Below are positions 11,480 through 23,330 of a stretch of DNA of 64,000 bases, piece after piece. The notes below the pieces were generated by a model. The model had not been told where the DNA came from, did no database searches, and worked only from the letters and a program-made list of their open reading frames with translations. The DNA is taken from assembly GCA_963693085.1 (NCBI GenBank), contig OY856409.1, positions 296,832,058 through 296,896,057 of the forward strand, given 5' to 3'. The position numbers and the translations under genes are program-made. Every line of letters starts with the position of its first letter. Within the stretch, counting starts at the first letter, position 1. The DNA comes from Alisma plantago-aquatica (taxonomy: Eukaryota; Streptophyta; Magnoliopsida; Alismatales; Alismataceae).

Positions 11480-12948
11480 AGTCACTGCCTTTACATGCTA
11501 ATGGGTAGTGGAAGAAGAGACTTGTGGAGGTTGTTGTGGCTATTGGGGTGGTGGTGGTCTTTGTTGAGATGAATTTGGGTTTTGGAGGATGAATTGTGGT
11601 GGTGGTTGTTGTGGTGGGTATTGTTGGTGTGGATGGGGGTGGTATTGTGGGGCTGGCTGCTGGTATGAATGATGTGGAGGTGGAGCATATTGGTAGTTAA
11701 GAAGTGTCTGAGGAGGTGGTGGAGCATAGGGGTTCGGCGGTGCTTGGTATGATGACAAAACATATGAACTTGGAGTGTTCCCTAAGAAAGTAGGCATCAG
11801 TTGAGATGGAAGTCTTCCTTCTTCCCTCCTAGCAAAAGAGAGAGAGATCTGATCCAATCTTTGCTCAAGACGGTTGATGGACTGCCCATGTGAGGTCACA
11901 TCCTTTGTTACATCATCCAAACTTCTTAACCTTCCAAGCACCTCCTCTTCAAACTTTGAACTATAACATGGCCTCTACTACCCTTGTCCTTGTCCATCCT
12001 CATTTTGTTGCTTCTAAGAAAAATTTGGATGGTTCCTCCATTTGGGAGTATAGGGGACATGGGGCCTTGATTGTTTCGTCTGCTAAAGGAGTGTAAAGCA
12101 TTTACTTCTTCATCCACAAAATCAACTGCCATGGTGGGTTGTCTAGGAGAACTACCAACTAGGTTCTTCATCATCTTCATCATATCCACCATCATTTTCA
12201 TCATATCAGGGTTGACAACATTGCGGGTTGGAGCCACAAAAGAATGTGGAGGGATGTAGCTTTGGCTGCAATGCTCCCCTTTTGTAGAAACGCGATGGTG
12301 TGAGTTTTCAGCAAGATGCTCGAACAAGGGTCATGGTTTCTCGGGTAGCTTTTCCATGAAAGTACCTCCACAGGAGGAGTCGACGTTGTTTTGGCTCTGT
12401 TCTTCAAGCCCAATGTAGAAGGCTTGAACGAGTTTCCACAATGGCACTTCATGGTGAGGGCAGTCGTGGAGAAGTTTTTGAAACCTCTCCCACGCCTCGT
12501 GGAAGGGTTCATTCTCTTTATGGGCAAAGGAAGTGATGCATCTTCTCATATAGGACATCTTAGCAATCGGGAAGAACTTCTTGAGGAATTCATTCTTGAC
12601 TTCATTCTAGGTTACCAGATCTGGCTTTGACACATACCACTCTTTAGCTTTTTCTTTTAGGGAGAATGGAAAGAGGGTTCTCCGGATGGAGTCGTCGATG
12701 GCGGCGGGGGTACGGAAAGTGGAGAACGTCTCAAGGAATGCATCGATGTGATGGTAGGGATTCTCATTCTGCATCCCAAAGTAAGTGGGGAGGATTCCAA
12801 GGAGTGCGGGTGGAATGGAGAATTGTTGATCCGACATTTGGTCAACTAGGATGGCGATGGGGGAATTGTAGTTCCCTGGGGTGAAATACTTGTAGAGCGG
12901 CTGCGGTGGAGGTGGTTGAGCATCCACATGAGGGATGTTTTCTGCCAT
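11480..12948 (-). pseudogene. Athila-1 gag
   Basis: Gag forms the virus-like particle. The start at 12948 (MAENIPHVDAQPPPPQPLYK) follows the element leader. The capsid-like domain is recognisable by FSIPPALLGILPTYFG, NPYHHIDAFLETF and LFPFSLKEKAKEWY. Nonsense codons fall at 12607 and 12331 in the same frame, with QAFYIGLEEQSQNNVDSSCGG between them. A Met-rich linker (VVNPDMMKMMVDMMKMM) follows. A frame change near 11930-11941 leads into a coiled-coil segment (INRLEQRLDQI) and a Pro/Gln/His-rich tail. No zinc knuckle is visible, which is common in this lineage. Related gags read through these breaks, so they are decay. Confidence 0.88.
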
Positions 12949-13245
12949 CTCAGCTTCTCGGTGTTGGTTGTTGTGACTTTGTCATCTCCTTCTACCTATC
13001 TTGGGGTTGTAAAACACCAAGTCGGTACAAGTGGAACGCGTGTGCCGCATGCACGGCTGTCACCTGCACAATACACAAACAAGAAACAAGAAACCAACTT
13101 AGAATGGAAGTATGAAAAAGTGAAGAAAGAATAAAGAATAGAAATGATGAGGGTAAAAGGAAAGGCTAAGCTACACTAACTAGCTAGGCTGAGCACCTCT
13201 ATCCCTGGAAACAGTGCCAGAAAGCTTGGTACGTCAAGCCAGAGT
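12949..13245 (-). other. Athila-1 leader downstream of the 5' LTR
   Basis: Read on the minus strand, CTGGCACTGTTTCCAGGGAT lies near 13205-13225. It corresponds to the TTGGTGTCGTTGCCGGGGAT segment at the same place in Athila-2, a hallmark of Athila/Tat leaders. The rest up to the gag start is non-coding. I cannot assign a tRNA primer-binding site confidently. Confidence 0.6.
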
Positions 13246-15267
13246 TGTACACACTAGCCAACTAAGGGTGGCTAGATGCACTCCATGGAACTCGAACACA
13301 CGAGAGGGAACTTTTGAAATTTTTATTGGCCCTAACCAAGTCGATCACAAAACCAAATAGGTCACCCGCAAGCACACAGGGTACTGTTGTAGTATGGGTG
13401 ATTGGAAAGAATAGGGGTCAGTCCTTAGGGATGGAGGGGACACTAGAGCTAGGCTAGTGTTGTCTATGTTCCTAGTGCAGAGATCAGGGTTTTAGGGTTT
13501 TAAAAGGGGTTTGTTTGGTGATTAACCTAAGTGAACAGGCAATAAAGGCAAAATTAAACCTAAGTTATCTTAAGCAAGCAAGTTTAACAATCTAGGTTAA
13601 TCAACTAACAAAGCAAGAGCAAAGGTGAACTACACTACACTGGAAGATCAAGAAGCAATTAAGGACCAAATTTCTTACTAGAGAGAGCAAGAACCTAAGT
13701 TAACACTAAAAAGCAAAACTAAGCAATTAACTAGATGAAGCAAAAGTGACTAAACTAGACTAGCATGAACAAGCAAGCAAAGCAAGTTAGGTTTTAAACA
13801 AGATGATTAAGGTAGGTGGGCCATTTGGGGATGTAACTTTGATATTAGTTGGGGGAGGTTATTAGACAAGCATGGTTCTCATCTTTCATCTTGATTACCA
13901 AACAAAACAATAAGGCAAGTGCTATTAGAATGTACCCAATACTACTAGTGGAAGATTAGGGTTAAGTGTAATTCTAATAGGATCATCCAAATCTAGGTTT
14001 CTAGGATAAATGGTATTGAGAAATTGAGGGCTGAGGGTAGAGATGGGAGTAGAGATGAGGGTATTTGACCTCATGCCACTATCCATTCTAGCCTTTAGAA
14101 CACCCTAGGCAATCACATCAATCCCATTTATACTAGTAACTTAGGTCTCATACCAAGTAGTAGGAGAGGGGTTAGGCATGTAGGAACAAAGGGGACTAGC
14201 TAGGGATCCCCTATTGGGACCTAGGAGTCACACCTAATATTGCCACATGCATCCCAATTCTCCTAGAAACATGGTATCATCAAGCACTATCAAACAAGCA
14301 ATTAATAGCGAAAAGCATAAATCACAAGCATGACAATGGGACAAGAGACAAAACCATGGAGCAATCATCATAGATGAAAATGAGTTCATTACAAGCCAAA
14401 ATTCCCCGAACATGGTATCAAAGTCACATTTTATCCCCAAACAGCCCACTACTAGGGGCTTAGCTACACATAGTCAAAGAAATGGCAAAAGAAATGGGAA
14501 GAAGGGGAAGAAACTCCATGGAGCTCGAGGAAGTAGCCTTCTTCTTCACCTCCTTGCTGATGGGGACATCCTCTCTCCTCTCAATGTAGATGAGCATGAA
14601 GATATGGGGGATTATGGAGGAAAACCTAAAAAACTAGGTTTCCAAGGTGAAATGGAGATGGAAATGGTGGGTGGAGAGCATAAATGCAAGGGAATGCACT
14701 AAATGCTCAAGGAGAGGAGTAATGGAGGCCAGGAGTTTCTAGGGGGAGCTAATCTAGTGTTGTGGCCACCACTCGTGTATATATATAGGTGGTGGTGGAA
14801 GCACTAGGGTAAGTAGGGGTATTGTGGGAAAAATAGTGTAGAAAGTGGTAGGTTTTGGGTGGCAACACGGTCGTGTTGATGAGCCATGACCGTGGTAGGT
14901 GTAGATGAGAATGTTCGTGGAGTTTAGACATGGGCATGTTGTGGAATGGTGGTGAAAGTGTTAAGTAGGAGGTGGCCACAGTTGTGGTGGAGTGTGATGG
15001 TCGTGTTGGGTGAGTAGCACCACGGCCGTGTTGGGTAACACGACGTTTTGGAGGAGTAGGACTTGGTCGTGGGGTAGCAGCATGGGCGATTCGATCTTCA
15101 TAGGCCACAGTTGTGGTGGACGGCCATGGTCATGGCGAATTGGGTGTGACTCTCTATTGATTTTGGGGTTCTTGTGCTAAATTCTAATGGTCATTGTAGG
15201 GGGGGCACGACCACTTTCTCCTCTATTGGCCACGACCGTGTTGATGGCCACGGTTGTGGTATCTTCA
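13246..15267 (-). mobile_element. 5' LTR of Athila-1, truncated by Athila-2
   Basis: The right-hand part (14085-15267) aligns with 1384-2540. The left boundary at TGTACACACTAGCC (13246) is inferred from its distance to the leader motif and from an Athila-typical segment (GCAAGCACACAGGGTACTGTTGTAG, split here as GCAAGCACACAGG then GTACTGTTGTAG) near 13360. The LTR stops at GTATCTTCA (15267), where the Athila-2 LTR starts. The left LTR shows that another ~440 bp should follow. The CACGGCCGTG dyad array occupies 14865-15260, with an exact decamer at 15021-15030. Confidence 0.7.
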
Positions 15268-17140
15268 TATCTAGGTTATCGGACTTTAGAAATTTATAAT
15301 ACCCGAATGTTTAAGACACTTGCAACGAGCACAGGGTCAAAATAGTTCAGTGTCAAACACAGGGATAGGAAGAATGGTGCTTCAGAACTTGAGTTTCACT
15401 TGTCTAAGCACATCAAGCAGGTAAAAGGATAGGCTTGGTTGTAACAAGAAAGCACCGTAAAGAAATTAAACTAAAAGGCTATCTCTAACTGGAGTTACAA
15501 GAAAGAAGATGGTTTTAGGGTTTTGGTAGTTTTTATGAGTTTTCCGCAACAACTTCTGAGGAGTTAAAACTATTGTTAAGGAAAGGCACGAAGGAAGAAA
15601 ACTTAGGAATAACAAGCGGTAGCAGAAAACATCCAACACCCTCTTCTCTCAAAGAGGGTACCTCCAACTAAATGCCAACACCCTCTCTCAAAGGTAATGG
15701 ACACATGTTGGAGTGGGAAGGCAACCCGAAGCAGCCCCAACCCTGGGTACCCACGTACTCTCGGATCGGACCAAGCTCTAGAGTTACAACATCCTTCTCT
15801 CGAAGGAGTTGAAATGGGAAACACGATTCGATAGCTTGTCAAAACATGATCCAAACATAGAAGCTAGAGCTCAGATGCTATATAAGAAATCATCCAACAA
15901 AAGGGAACCAACACAGAACAACATGTATTAAATTCCAAAGATTCTATAAGCATAGACATTGTGTAAAAAGGGTTCAGTTACAATGCATAATAAATAAAAG
16001 TAAATGCTGAAAAGGGAAGATAGGTATCAACCTCCTTGATGTGGGAGGTCGATATATAGTAGCAGACCCCTAAGGCGCCACTAACCCGATACCGGGCGGG
16101 AGCTCTGTCCAATATGCCCATATCAGGTAGCCTCCGTGTCGAGCGACATACCATGATGGTATGGCATATCAGTCATGGCTCTTTACCCGTTACGGTCATG
16201 TCGGGCTACCACCCTGTCGGGCGACACACCCTAACGATGGGTTTGTATCGGGTTCGGTATCGTGTCAGGTTAGAGATGGCTTAGGTTCTCAGGTTCCTTG
16301 TATCGGGTGTAGGGGGCGATTCGTCTTGGGTTGAAGCCCATCTAGGAACTCGACACACTGGGAGGCCTTCTTGGTCATATCGGGCTGTTGCGGCTACTAG
16401 GATAGGTTCTAAGTGAACCACTCCCGCCCCTCTCGGGTTGGGGGTGTGCTCACCTAGTGTCGCCCGACACACCTTGGGACCCGACACACTAACTCCAGAT
16501 GCTTTCCAAAGTTAGCTTTCGTGAGGTTCCGACCCATCCCATTGAAGTCATGTAGCTGCTATTCATAGGCAGCAACTGGTATAGGTTGCGGTTCTTGTGG
16601 GGCCACGTGTCCTTCATCGACTCCATTTACGTGGCCTCGGGGATGATCGACACATGCACGTCGCTTGGTACGGTAGGATGTCACGTTACGGGTTGTGAAC
16701 GTATCGCGTTACCTTGGCAGGCAGCCGCTTCCGATGAGTGACTTGTATCACATGACACACCCATGTCGGGATAACCAGTCGTGGCGGGAAAATCTCTATG
16801 TCGGGTAGGTAGCGTACCGCTCGTCGAGGGCCTCCTAACGCGACACGATCATGTCGGGTTGCTGCCATATCAGGCAGTGATCGCATGGGTAAGTGTGTGT
16901 GTTGGGTGACCAGTTGAAGGGTCGATATAGGTGTGCGTTGTAGCTGGGTCGGGACGGACCTTTTGCGGACTTTAGGTGGAAAAATAGGGAAAATTTGTAC
17001 AAAAGATGGGAACAAAGTCAGGGGCGTAGTGTAGGTTATTTTTGTGCAATAACAAGACAAAATTGAAAGGAGAAAGAGTTTAGAGGGCAGTTGTGACAAT
17101 GAAATGTAGGCTATAAATGGCCATAAAATGGGTGTTATCA
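15268..17140 (-). mobile_element. 3' LTR of Athila-2 (1,873 bp)
   Basis: It aligns end to end with 29266-31138 and has the same length. On the minus strand it begins TGATAACACCCATTTTATGG (17140) and ends CCTAGATA, where the sister copy has CCTAGACA, so the terminal TG of the plus strand has decayed to TA. By eye the first 230 bp differ at about 8% of sites, mostly transitions. The part 16080-16900 is dense in CCCGATAYCGGG, TGTCGGGC and GCGACAC motifs. No ORF inside is credible. Confidence 0.92.
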
Positions 17141-17156
17141 ACTCCCCCAAACTTAG
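17141..17156 (-). promoter_or_regulatory. Polypurine tract of Athila-2
   Basis: The minus strand reads GCTAAGTTTGGGGGAGT directly against the LTR start TGATAACACC. This is the expected position and composition of the plus-strand DNA primer of an LTR retrotransposon. Confidence 0.85.
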
Positions 17157-18105
17157 CATTTTAATTGTCCTCAATCAATCGTACTTATCTTAACACTTTA
17201 TTTATAATACCCTTCATACCAGTCATAGTCATCAGACAGGGGGTTTACGCGAGTTCTGAGATGTCTTAAGGAAAATTACATCTATCCATGAGTAACGAGC
17301 TTTATTTATCCTTGCCTTATTTTGAGCAAAAAATCTCTTTTCAGCTTCGGCGAGACTTAAGTGCATGATTTTGAAGTTAGCTTTCACATTAAACAACTTG
17401 GGAGTAAGGAGTTGGGTTTTTGGGTTTTTTTTCTTGTTTTCCATTGGTCCATCCAGGTACGGGTTTGTTAACGGGAAAATGGTCCCTACAGTCCAAGCCA
17501 GTTGGCTTTAAAGCAGTGATTTCACATCCTACGTACCACTACCCTGGATCTACCATGCCTAAAGATGGGTACTTTTGGAGAGACAAGTGTGTTTTTCATT
17601 TTTTTTTGGCACAACTCTCATGCTTTTATTCACTCTCATAAGGGTTTTCTCTCTTTTTGGCATTTTGGGAAAGGATGAGTTTACTGTTTAGGCAGCTTTT
17701 TCCTTCACATGCACATCTTTTAGCTGTTATAAGATTATTTTTCAAAATTGGCATAGAAAGGTTGTAGACTTTGTCGTTTGAGATTGCATTTTCGAAAATA
17801 AAATAACAGAAATATGCACTGCCTTAGACACAAAGACCATAGTCTGGAAGAAGTTGTATCTGATATTTACTATAGAGTGTCTTTGTACAATTGTAGAGAG
17901 GCAAGGAGTTGTATATTCACTATTTTGTATTAAGCATGTGTATATATATGTATGCAGGGTATGTTTAAGGAATAGAAGAAAAGAAAAATGGGGAGAATCT
18001 TTAGTACCTCCCTCACTGATATATAGTACCCCCCCAAACTTACCCCACACTCTATCCCAGAGTTGTGAGATAGATAAGGTAGGGTAGTGATAAGTCAGTG
18101 AGGGT
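17157..18105 (-). other. Athila-2 3' non-coding region with second polypurine-like tract
   Basis: No coding region is recognised. At 18027-18045 the minus strand reads GGGGTAAGTTTGGGGGGGT, closely matching the LTR-proximal tract ~880 bp away and sitting just beyond the stop of the Ulp1-like ORF. Athila-1 has the equivalent tract at 4732-4745. A T-rich stretch lies at 17590-17690. Confidence 0.55.
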
Positions 18106-18864
18106 TTAGCTGGTGAGCGCGCCTTCATCAGATATAAGCTCCCACACATATTCTCCATGTCTTCTGTGGTAGTCGATGTGGTGGAGCTTGTCAGGCATTT
18201 GTTGAAGCATCATCGAGCTAGCGATCCATTCCAGCACGTAGATGTCACAGTCATTTGATTGTGGAATTTGTTATGGACTGTTGTAGCAGAATTGAAGCTC
18301 ATGCCATTTTCTCTCTGTTGTCTCTAGAAACAGTTGGATCAATGTTTCCACCTCGATGTAGTATTTTCTTACTAAGCATTTGAGGGTTGTCAACGCAGTT
18401 GATGTACACTGCACCAGATGATCTTTGTTGCTGTCGGAGTTGTTGTAGAAGATTGCTGCTCGTTGGCGAGTGTACACCGTCAGGAGCGTCAAGTGGTTGT
18501 AGTGCAACACTAGAAAGAAGATGATATGCAGCCTGCTGCTTTGTATCTCTACTAGAAACTTTTGCTTCGCTCCTGATTCATCAGCTAGGCAGATAGCGTT
18601 TAACACCATCGGATGGGTGATGTAAACGTGCTCGAACTTCTTCTGTAGGACCTGGATGTAGGCTGCTTCTACTGATAGCGCTAAACATCCTCCTACCTTT
18701 ACTAAGTCCTGAAGGTCATCAATGGGGATAATGACGTTTTCTGCCTCATATATGACATCTACGGGTGTAGAATCAGCTAGCTTCATGAGAATTTCCTTGA
18801 CCTGTTCCTGAGTCAGTGTAGAATACATGGAACAGTCGAAGTTGTTGATCATTTCTTCTGACAC
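18106..18864 (-). pseudogene. Ulp1/C48 cysteine-protease-like domain in the Athila-2 3' ORF
   Basis: Ulp1-family proteases cut SUMO or similar C-termini using His, Asp and Cys. Counting from 18864, residues 48-85 (PIDDLQDLVKVGGCLALSVE, then AAYIQVLQKKF..VYITHPM) fit the N-terminal helices and the 'WLND..I..Y...L' region. Residue 124 is the His in YNHLTLL. Seventeen residues on, in AIFYNNSDS, Asn stands where the catalytic Asp is expected. A TAA stop (18271-18273) is followed in the same frame by QIPQSNDCDIYVLEWIASSM, which fits the oxyanion Gln and catalytic Cys (codon 18247-18249) with DCD in place of DCG. The frame then runs to a stop at 18106. The domain is old and inactive here. It lies in one frame with the ORF piece upstream to 19638. 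Confidence 0.7.
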
Positions 18865-18900
18865 CTCAGGCGAAGCGGGGTCTTCATTCGAGAATACTTC

Positions 18901-19638
18901 TCACAGAATGTCCATCTGTTTGCCTACCCCGTATACATTTGTGGCCATCTCAGCCTCTTCTCCTGGAAGGTTGCTGGTTGAGGAAGGTTCGTCTTCTTGA
19001 TCACTCTCCAACAACTTCTTTGGGACGCCTGCGTCTTGGAAATAGCATTTGTCCTTGATCAGCAACAGCGTGTAGGTGCTCCTTAGCTGATATAAGTTCT
19101 GGCCTTGGAGTTGCCTTATGTATCCAAAGACGTGGAGCTTCTCCATGGCATGAAGGACTATGAAAGCACTATTTTTGCTTCCCACTTCTTCTTGAACAGG
19201 GAAGTCTCTGAGAGTGAAGAAGTTCCAAATGTCGTTGTGACACTGAACTCCTTGTTTGATTGCACGGAGAAGACGTAGTGGGAGAAGCCTGAGGTTCTTG
19301 TCTTCAGGGCACACGAACATGTGTCCTGAATGTGGGACCTCCTTGTTGCAGCAGCTGAGGAGCTAGACATCATGGCTTCAGAGATCTGCCAGGCACAAGA
19401 ACTAGTTTCCTTAGTGCTTGTAGGGGGCCAACACGATGTTTGGGTTGTGTTCTTCAATGTGTTGGAGCATGTTGGCCACCTGGATAGTGTCAAATGCCCC
19501 TCTCATCAGTCTTCTTGCCAAGGTCAGGGTGGTGGTGTAGATTGGCTGCCGACCTATCCTGGTGCCTAAGTTCTCTATCATTGGACCCTCCAGGACCTGG
19601 AAGAGGATCTTCCCGATGATGGCTGGTGAGTGGAACAT
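18901..19638 (-). pseudogene. Upstream part of the Athila-2 3' ORF (unknown domain)
   Basis: This has the same reading frame as the Ulp1-like segment, interrupted by stops (about 19411 and 18901). It includes MIENLGTRIGRQPIYTTTLT, RRLMRGAFDTIQVANMLQHI and a stretch FVCPEDKNLRLLPLRLLRAI. Later there is a structured segment (AFIVLHAMEKLHVFGYIRQL) and an acidic Ser-rich linker (ESDQEDEPSSTSNLPGEEAE). I do not recognise a family. By position it connects the ATHILA-like part to the protease-like part. Confidence 0.5.
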
Positions 19639-19748
19639 GCTCCTCAGTGCTCCCCGTCATACGGAGAAATAACCGTCGCTCCAGACGACGTCCTCTTCAT
19701 CTGCCTGCGACCTCAAGACCTTGTTCAGCAGCTTCTGGTCTCTGATCT

Positions 19749-22174
19749 TCAGGTACTTAATGGCTCTTGAGTCGAAGTCCACCATCTCGAAGGAGGGGAT
19801 CTCCGACGGCATAGAAAATGTGTCTGTCGTCGAGCTCCTTCCTCTAGGGGGTGTTTGTCGTTGGCAAGGTAGATGTCCTCCCCTTCTCCCTCTAATTTGT
19901 CAATAGAGTCCTCCTCTATGCTGATTGATATATCTACATCTTCAGCATCATCTAGGGAGGGCGAGGGAGATTCCACATCGACGCCGCGGGTGCTCTCCTA
20001 TCCTGCTGGAGCCCCGTCGGTGGTCTTGTTCGTCGTTTCTCCCTCGGGCGTTGTGGAGGGCCCGCTGGAGGAGGGAGAAGATGATGATCCTGAAGAGGAC
20101 ACTGATGAAGATGGATGAGATCTGGAGTCGGGAGGTGATGGGGACCTCCTTGGCTGTCTCGAGTGGGGGTGGTCATCCCTCTGGTTCAGCTTCTCCTCAA
20201 TGAATTGATGCATTGGAGCGCCAACTGCATCATGTTGTTTAATGCTTCTAGTTGGTCAGCAAGGCCAACTAGAGTTAGCAACTATCACGCCTACTCATTC
20301 AGCCTCCTCTCAAAAGCACTGAACTTGCGGGTTAGGGAAGAAAAAGTAACAGAGTGGTTGCTCATTACCTCCCGCAAGTGGTCAAACTCTTGACCGAGGA
20401 CTTGCCCCAACGATGGGGGGACTACAGTTGTCCTGCCTCTTGTCCTCGAGACGTCCCTCACACTAGAAGTTCGACCCAACGAATGCATGTCTTCGAGCGG
20501 GTCCGAATTCATCTGAATTGTCTGTGAGGGCGTTGCGTCAGGGTGGGGCGTTGGTACCTTCGTGGCTGCCTTCGCCTCATCTACTTGTAGTGGTGGAGAA
20601 GGGTGCAGGGAAAGCAGTTGTTGTTCCACCATATGGTTGTTCGTGACCTCCTCTGTAGCAACCACTGGTGACATAGGTGGGGGCGTCGACGTGGGCTGCA
20701 TAGCCCTAAGCTCCGTCTCAAGGAGCTCAGCAAACACATCGTTGCTGGAATCCGGTTGTACCACTACTTCTGCCATTGAAGGCATAGTAGAATCTTCGGG
20801 AGCTACGGATGTCTCTTCCATTGTGTCATCCCCGGTTGTGTCGACGACCTCCACGGTTGTCATTACTTCTTCTACAGTCACGGTGATCGTCGTTGTGGCG
20901 TCCGTGGCTAGGATAGGGGCAGCAATGACAGCTTTATCAGTAGTTGCCACCGGTTGTGTCGGGGCGGTGGGTGGCTCGGCCTTTGCGGTTGTTCTTGCTT
21001 GTTGGAAGGTTATGCTAGCAGTGCAAGCACCCTCGACCATCTGATTCAGCAGGGCTTTGACCTTCGCTGACATGAACACCAGCTTCTCTACATCGTAGTT
21101 GGTGTAGAGCAGGAGGGGCAATAGAGTAGAAGTTCTTGCGAATCTGTGAAAGTAGCGGCGGCCCTCCTTCTTCATTATGTTGGCTCGTTGCAGGAACTTC
21201 AGGTCAATCTTGTCGTCACCTTAAGTTCTCGACAGGATGCATGGCTCCATTGGGTATCCCAACCCTACCGCGATCAGATTGATGATGTCATCCATGCAAT
21301 ACTCCTTGGTGGCATCTTTTATTGGGTGGAGCCGGCTCAACATAAAGCGCCCCACATTGATCACCTTTCCCTCCATCACATACCACATGAGATGGAGTTC
21401 TTCGGTGTAGAGGTTGCTCGTTTCATATTTTTTGAACAGGAGGTATGCCACTATCTTGTGGATGATCCTCTAGAAGAAAGAGTGGATAGCTGCCACCTTT
21501 CTCCCCGGCTTGTATGATGATTCGCCGGTCAACTTCTTCCAGAGGTTGACCGGGTTGAAACCGTCGACTTTTCCAATCTTAGCACCGTTGTTCAGCATCT
21601 CTTTCTCAATTTTGGTGGAAGAGAAGATTTCGTTGAGCAACTTCTCAGAAATGTCATGCTCAACGTTGTATAGCCGGCCCTACAACCTATCTACTCCTCT
21701 GAATCTTTCGACTTTGTACGGCTTGTTCTGCACCTGGCGGAGTGAGGACATGAACTCCTTGGTGAGTTTAGCGTACGACCTGGAGAAGCTGAAGCATATG
21801 TTTTTCATCCCGGTAGCTCCAAAGACATTGTCGAGCCTATTGAAGATGCTGAGCTGGTGGAAGGAAGGTTGGTGGTAGAACCGGGTTGGCTGATAGATCT
21901 TGGCTGGCAGCTCGATGTATCGTTTCTGTTGCGCTGCATCCCGGGGCACAAACCGGCCTGGGGAGTGGGATAGGGGTTCCGCCGTTGTTGCTGGGGCTGC
22001 CACAGCTTCTCTCCTGGGCTGCTTCTCTGCCTCAGATGACCCCGCTACATCGGGGTTTGGGTGCTTCTGCCCAGCTGTGGTCGCTTCAGCTGTGGCCTCA
22101 GGGTTGATCCTCCGGCCATGCTCATCTACTTGGATGATAGTTTGCTTGGTGTGGGACATTTTTGTAATTATCAA
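19749..22174 (-). pseudogene. Athila-2 env-position ORF, N-terminal and low-complexity parts
   Basis: The first long piece (22174 to 21680) starts MIITKMSHTKQTIIQVDEHG and has an Ala/Glu-rich head, followed by RYIELPAKIYQPTRFYHQPS and RSYAKLTKEFMSSLRQVQNK. A shifted piece (about 21530-21221) reads HKIVAYLLFKKYETSNLYTE and LHLMWYVMEGKVINVGRFML, resembling the ATHILA ORF-1 core, in agreement with Athila-1 around 5400-5750. The piece 21175-20291 is Thr/Val/Pro-rich and probably disordered. 20213-19749 is Ser/Pro-rich then acidic. Frame changes lie near 21200, 20250 and 19700. Function is unknown, with no transmembrane segment. Confidence 0.6.
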
Positions 22175-22202
22175 ACAAGAATATAGTAAGTAATGAGATC
22201 AC

Positions 22203-23330
22203 TGAATGGGTCACGCTACCCGATATCGGGTGGCAGACCAAAAGAGCCATGTTGCCCGATACAAGGTAGGTGATACTTGATATCAGTCAAAAACTGAAGG
22301 AATCCTGACACAAGTGAGTCGATATCGGGCGGGTAAATGTGTCTCATTGCTTGATAGGATCTGGCCGACAGCGCTGACCGATATAGTTTGCTAGACAAAC
22401 CTTGCTCAAAACATGTGCCCAATATGGATGCCCAATACAGGTGTTGTGGGATACTCGTGTCACTCGGTGGAGATTTGGAAGTCGATACGATTCAAATCGG
22501 TTACATATCGTGCGGCAGTCCCAGACACATATCGCCCGATCCGAAACTGACTGCCCGACATGGTCATGTCGCCCGTACAATCAAAATACGGTATATCGCC
22601 CAATGTAAGTTCGACCGCACGATACAAGTTGTTGCCTGAAATGGTGTGTCGCGTGATACAGATTCGACTGTGCGATACAAGTTAGTCGATACCATGCGCG
22701 ACACGAGTGATAAAACTGTGCGATAGGTGTATCGTGTTATACCTGTATCAGGTGGAAGGTTGGTGTGCGACACGGGTATCACGAAGGAACTGGCCGACAT
22801 GAGAGCTGGAGTAAATGTGAGTTTGCATGATACAAGAGTAGGTAAAAAGTGAAATCAGGTGCCCGACATGGTTAAATCCCTATTACTATATATAGCCATG
22901 TTGAGCGGGGTAAAACAGGTAAAAGTGGGGGCACGTGTCACGCGAGGAGGCAAATCATTCCCGAGATGTCGAAAAATCAGTCTAATCCCGTCATGTAAAG
23001 GGTCCATTTGGCCTCTTAAGCAAGCCTCACGTCACCCATGTCGCACGACGTGCGATTTGTTGCCCGATATGTGTATTGCGCAATACAATGCCCGGTACCG
23101 TGCAACACGTGAGCACTCGTCACTTGCCCGATACGATTAAAAGGCAGAATAGTGCATGTCATGCAAGGTAGAAAGGTCTGAACATGCTCGATACAGACTC
23201 TAGAAGAGTAAAACTTAGAGAAAAGATAAAGGCCAAAAATGAAAGGAGAGCGTTGATGGTGTCGCCCGATATGGTTAGTTCGGGAGGATGGCCGATATGG
23301 CCAGACAAAAGGGATGTCGGGTCAAAAATA
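22203..23330. repeat. Internal CCCGATATCGGG-type dyad array in Athila-2
   Basis: A perfect CCCGATATCGGG is at 22219-22230. For over 1 kb the sequence is studded with variants (GCCCGATAC, GATATCGGGCGGG, ATCGCCCGATCC, TGCCCGACATGG, GTCGCCCG, GCGCGACACG, GTGCGATACA). The same motif family fills both Athila-2 LTRs (16080-16900 and 30080-30900, for example CCCGATACCGGG at 16084-16095). It lies directly upstream of the minus-strand env-position ORF, which starts at 22174. Confidence 0.8.

Noticed and set aside
20562..21044. 160-codon plus-strand ORF rich in Ser/Thr/Val
   Set aside because: It is the complement of the minus-strand Athila-2 ORF (20291-21175), whose composition and position are consistent with the element.
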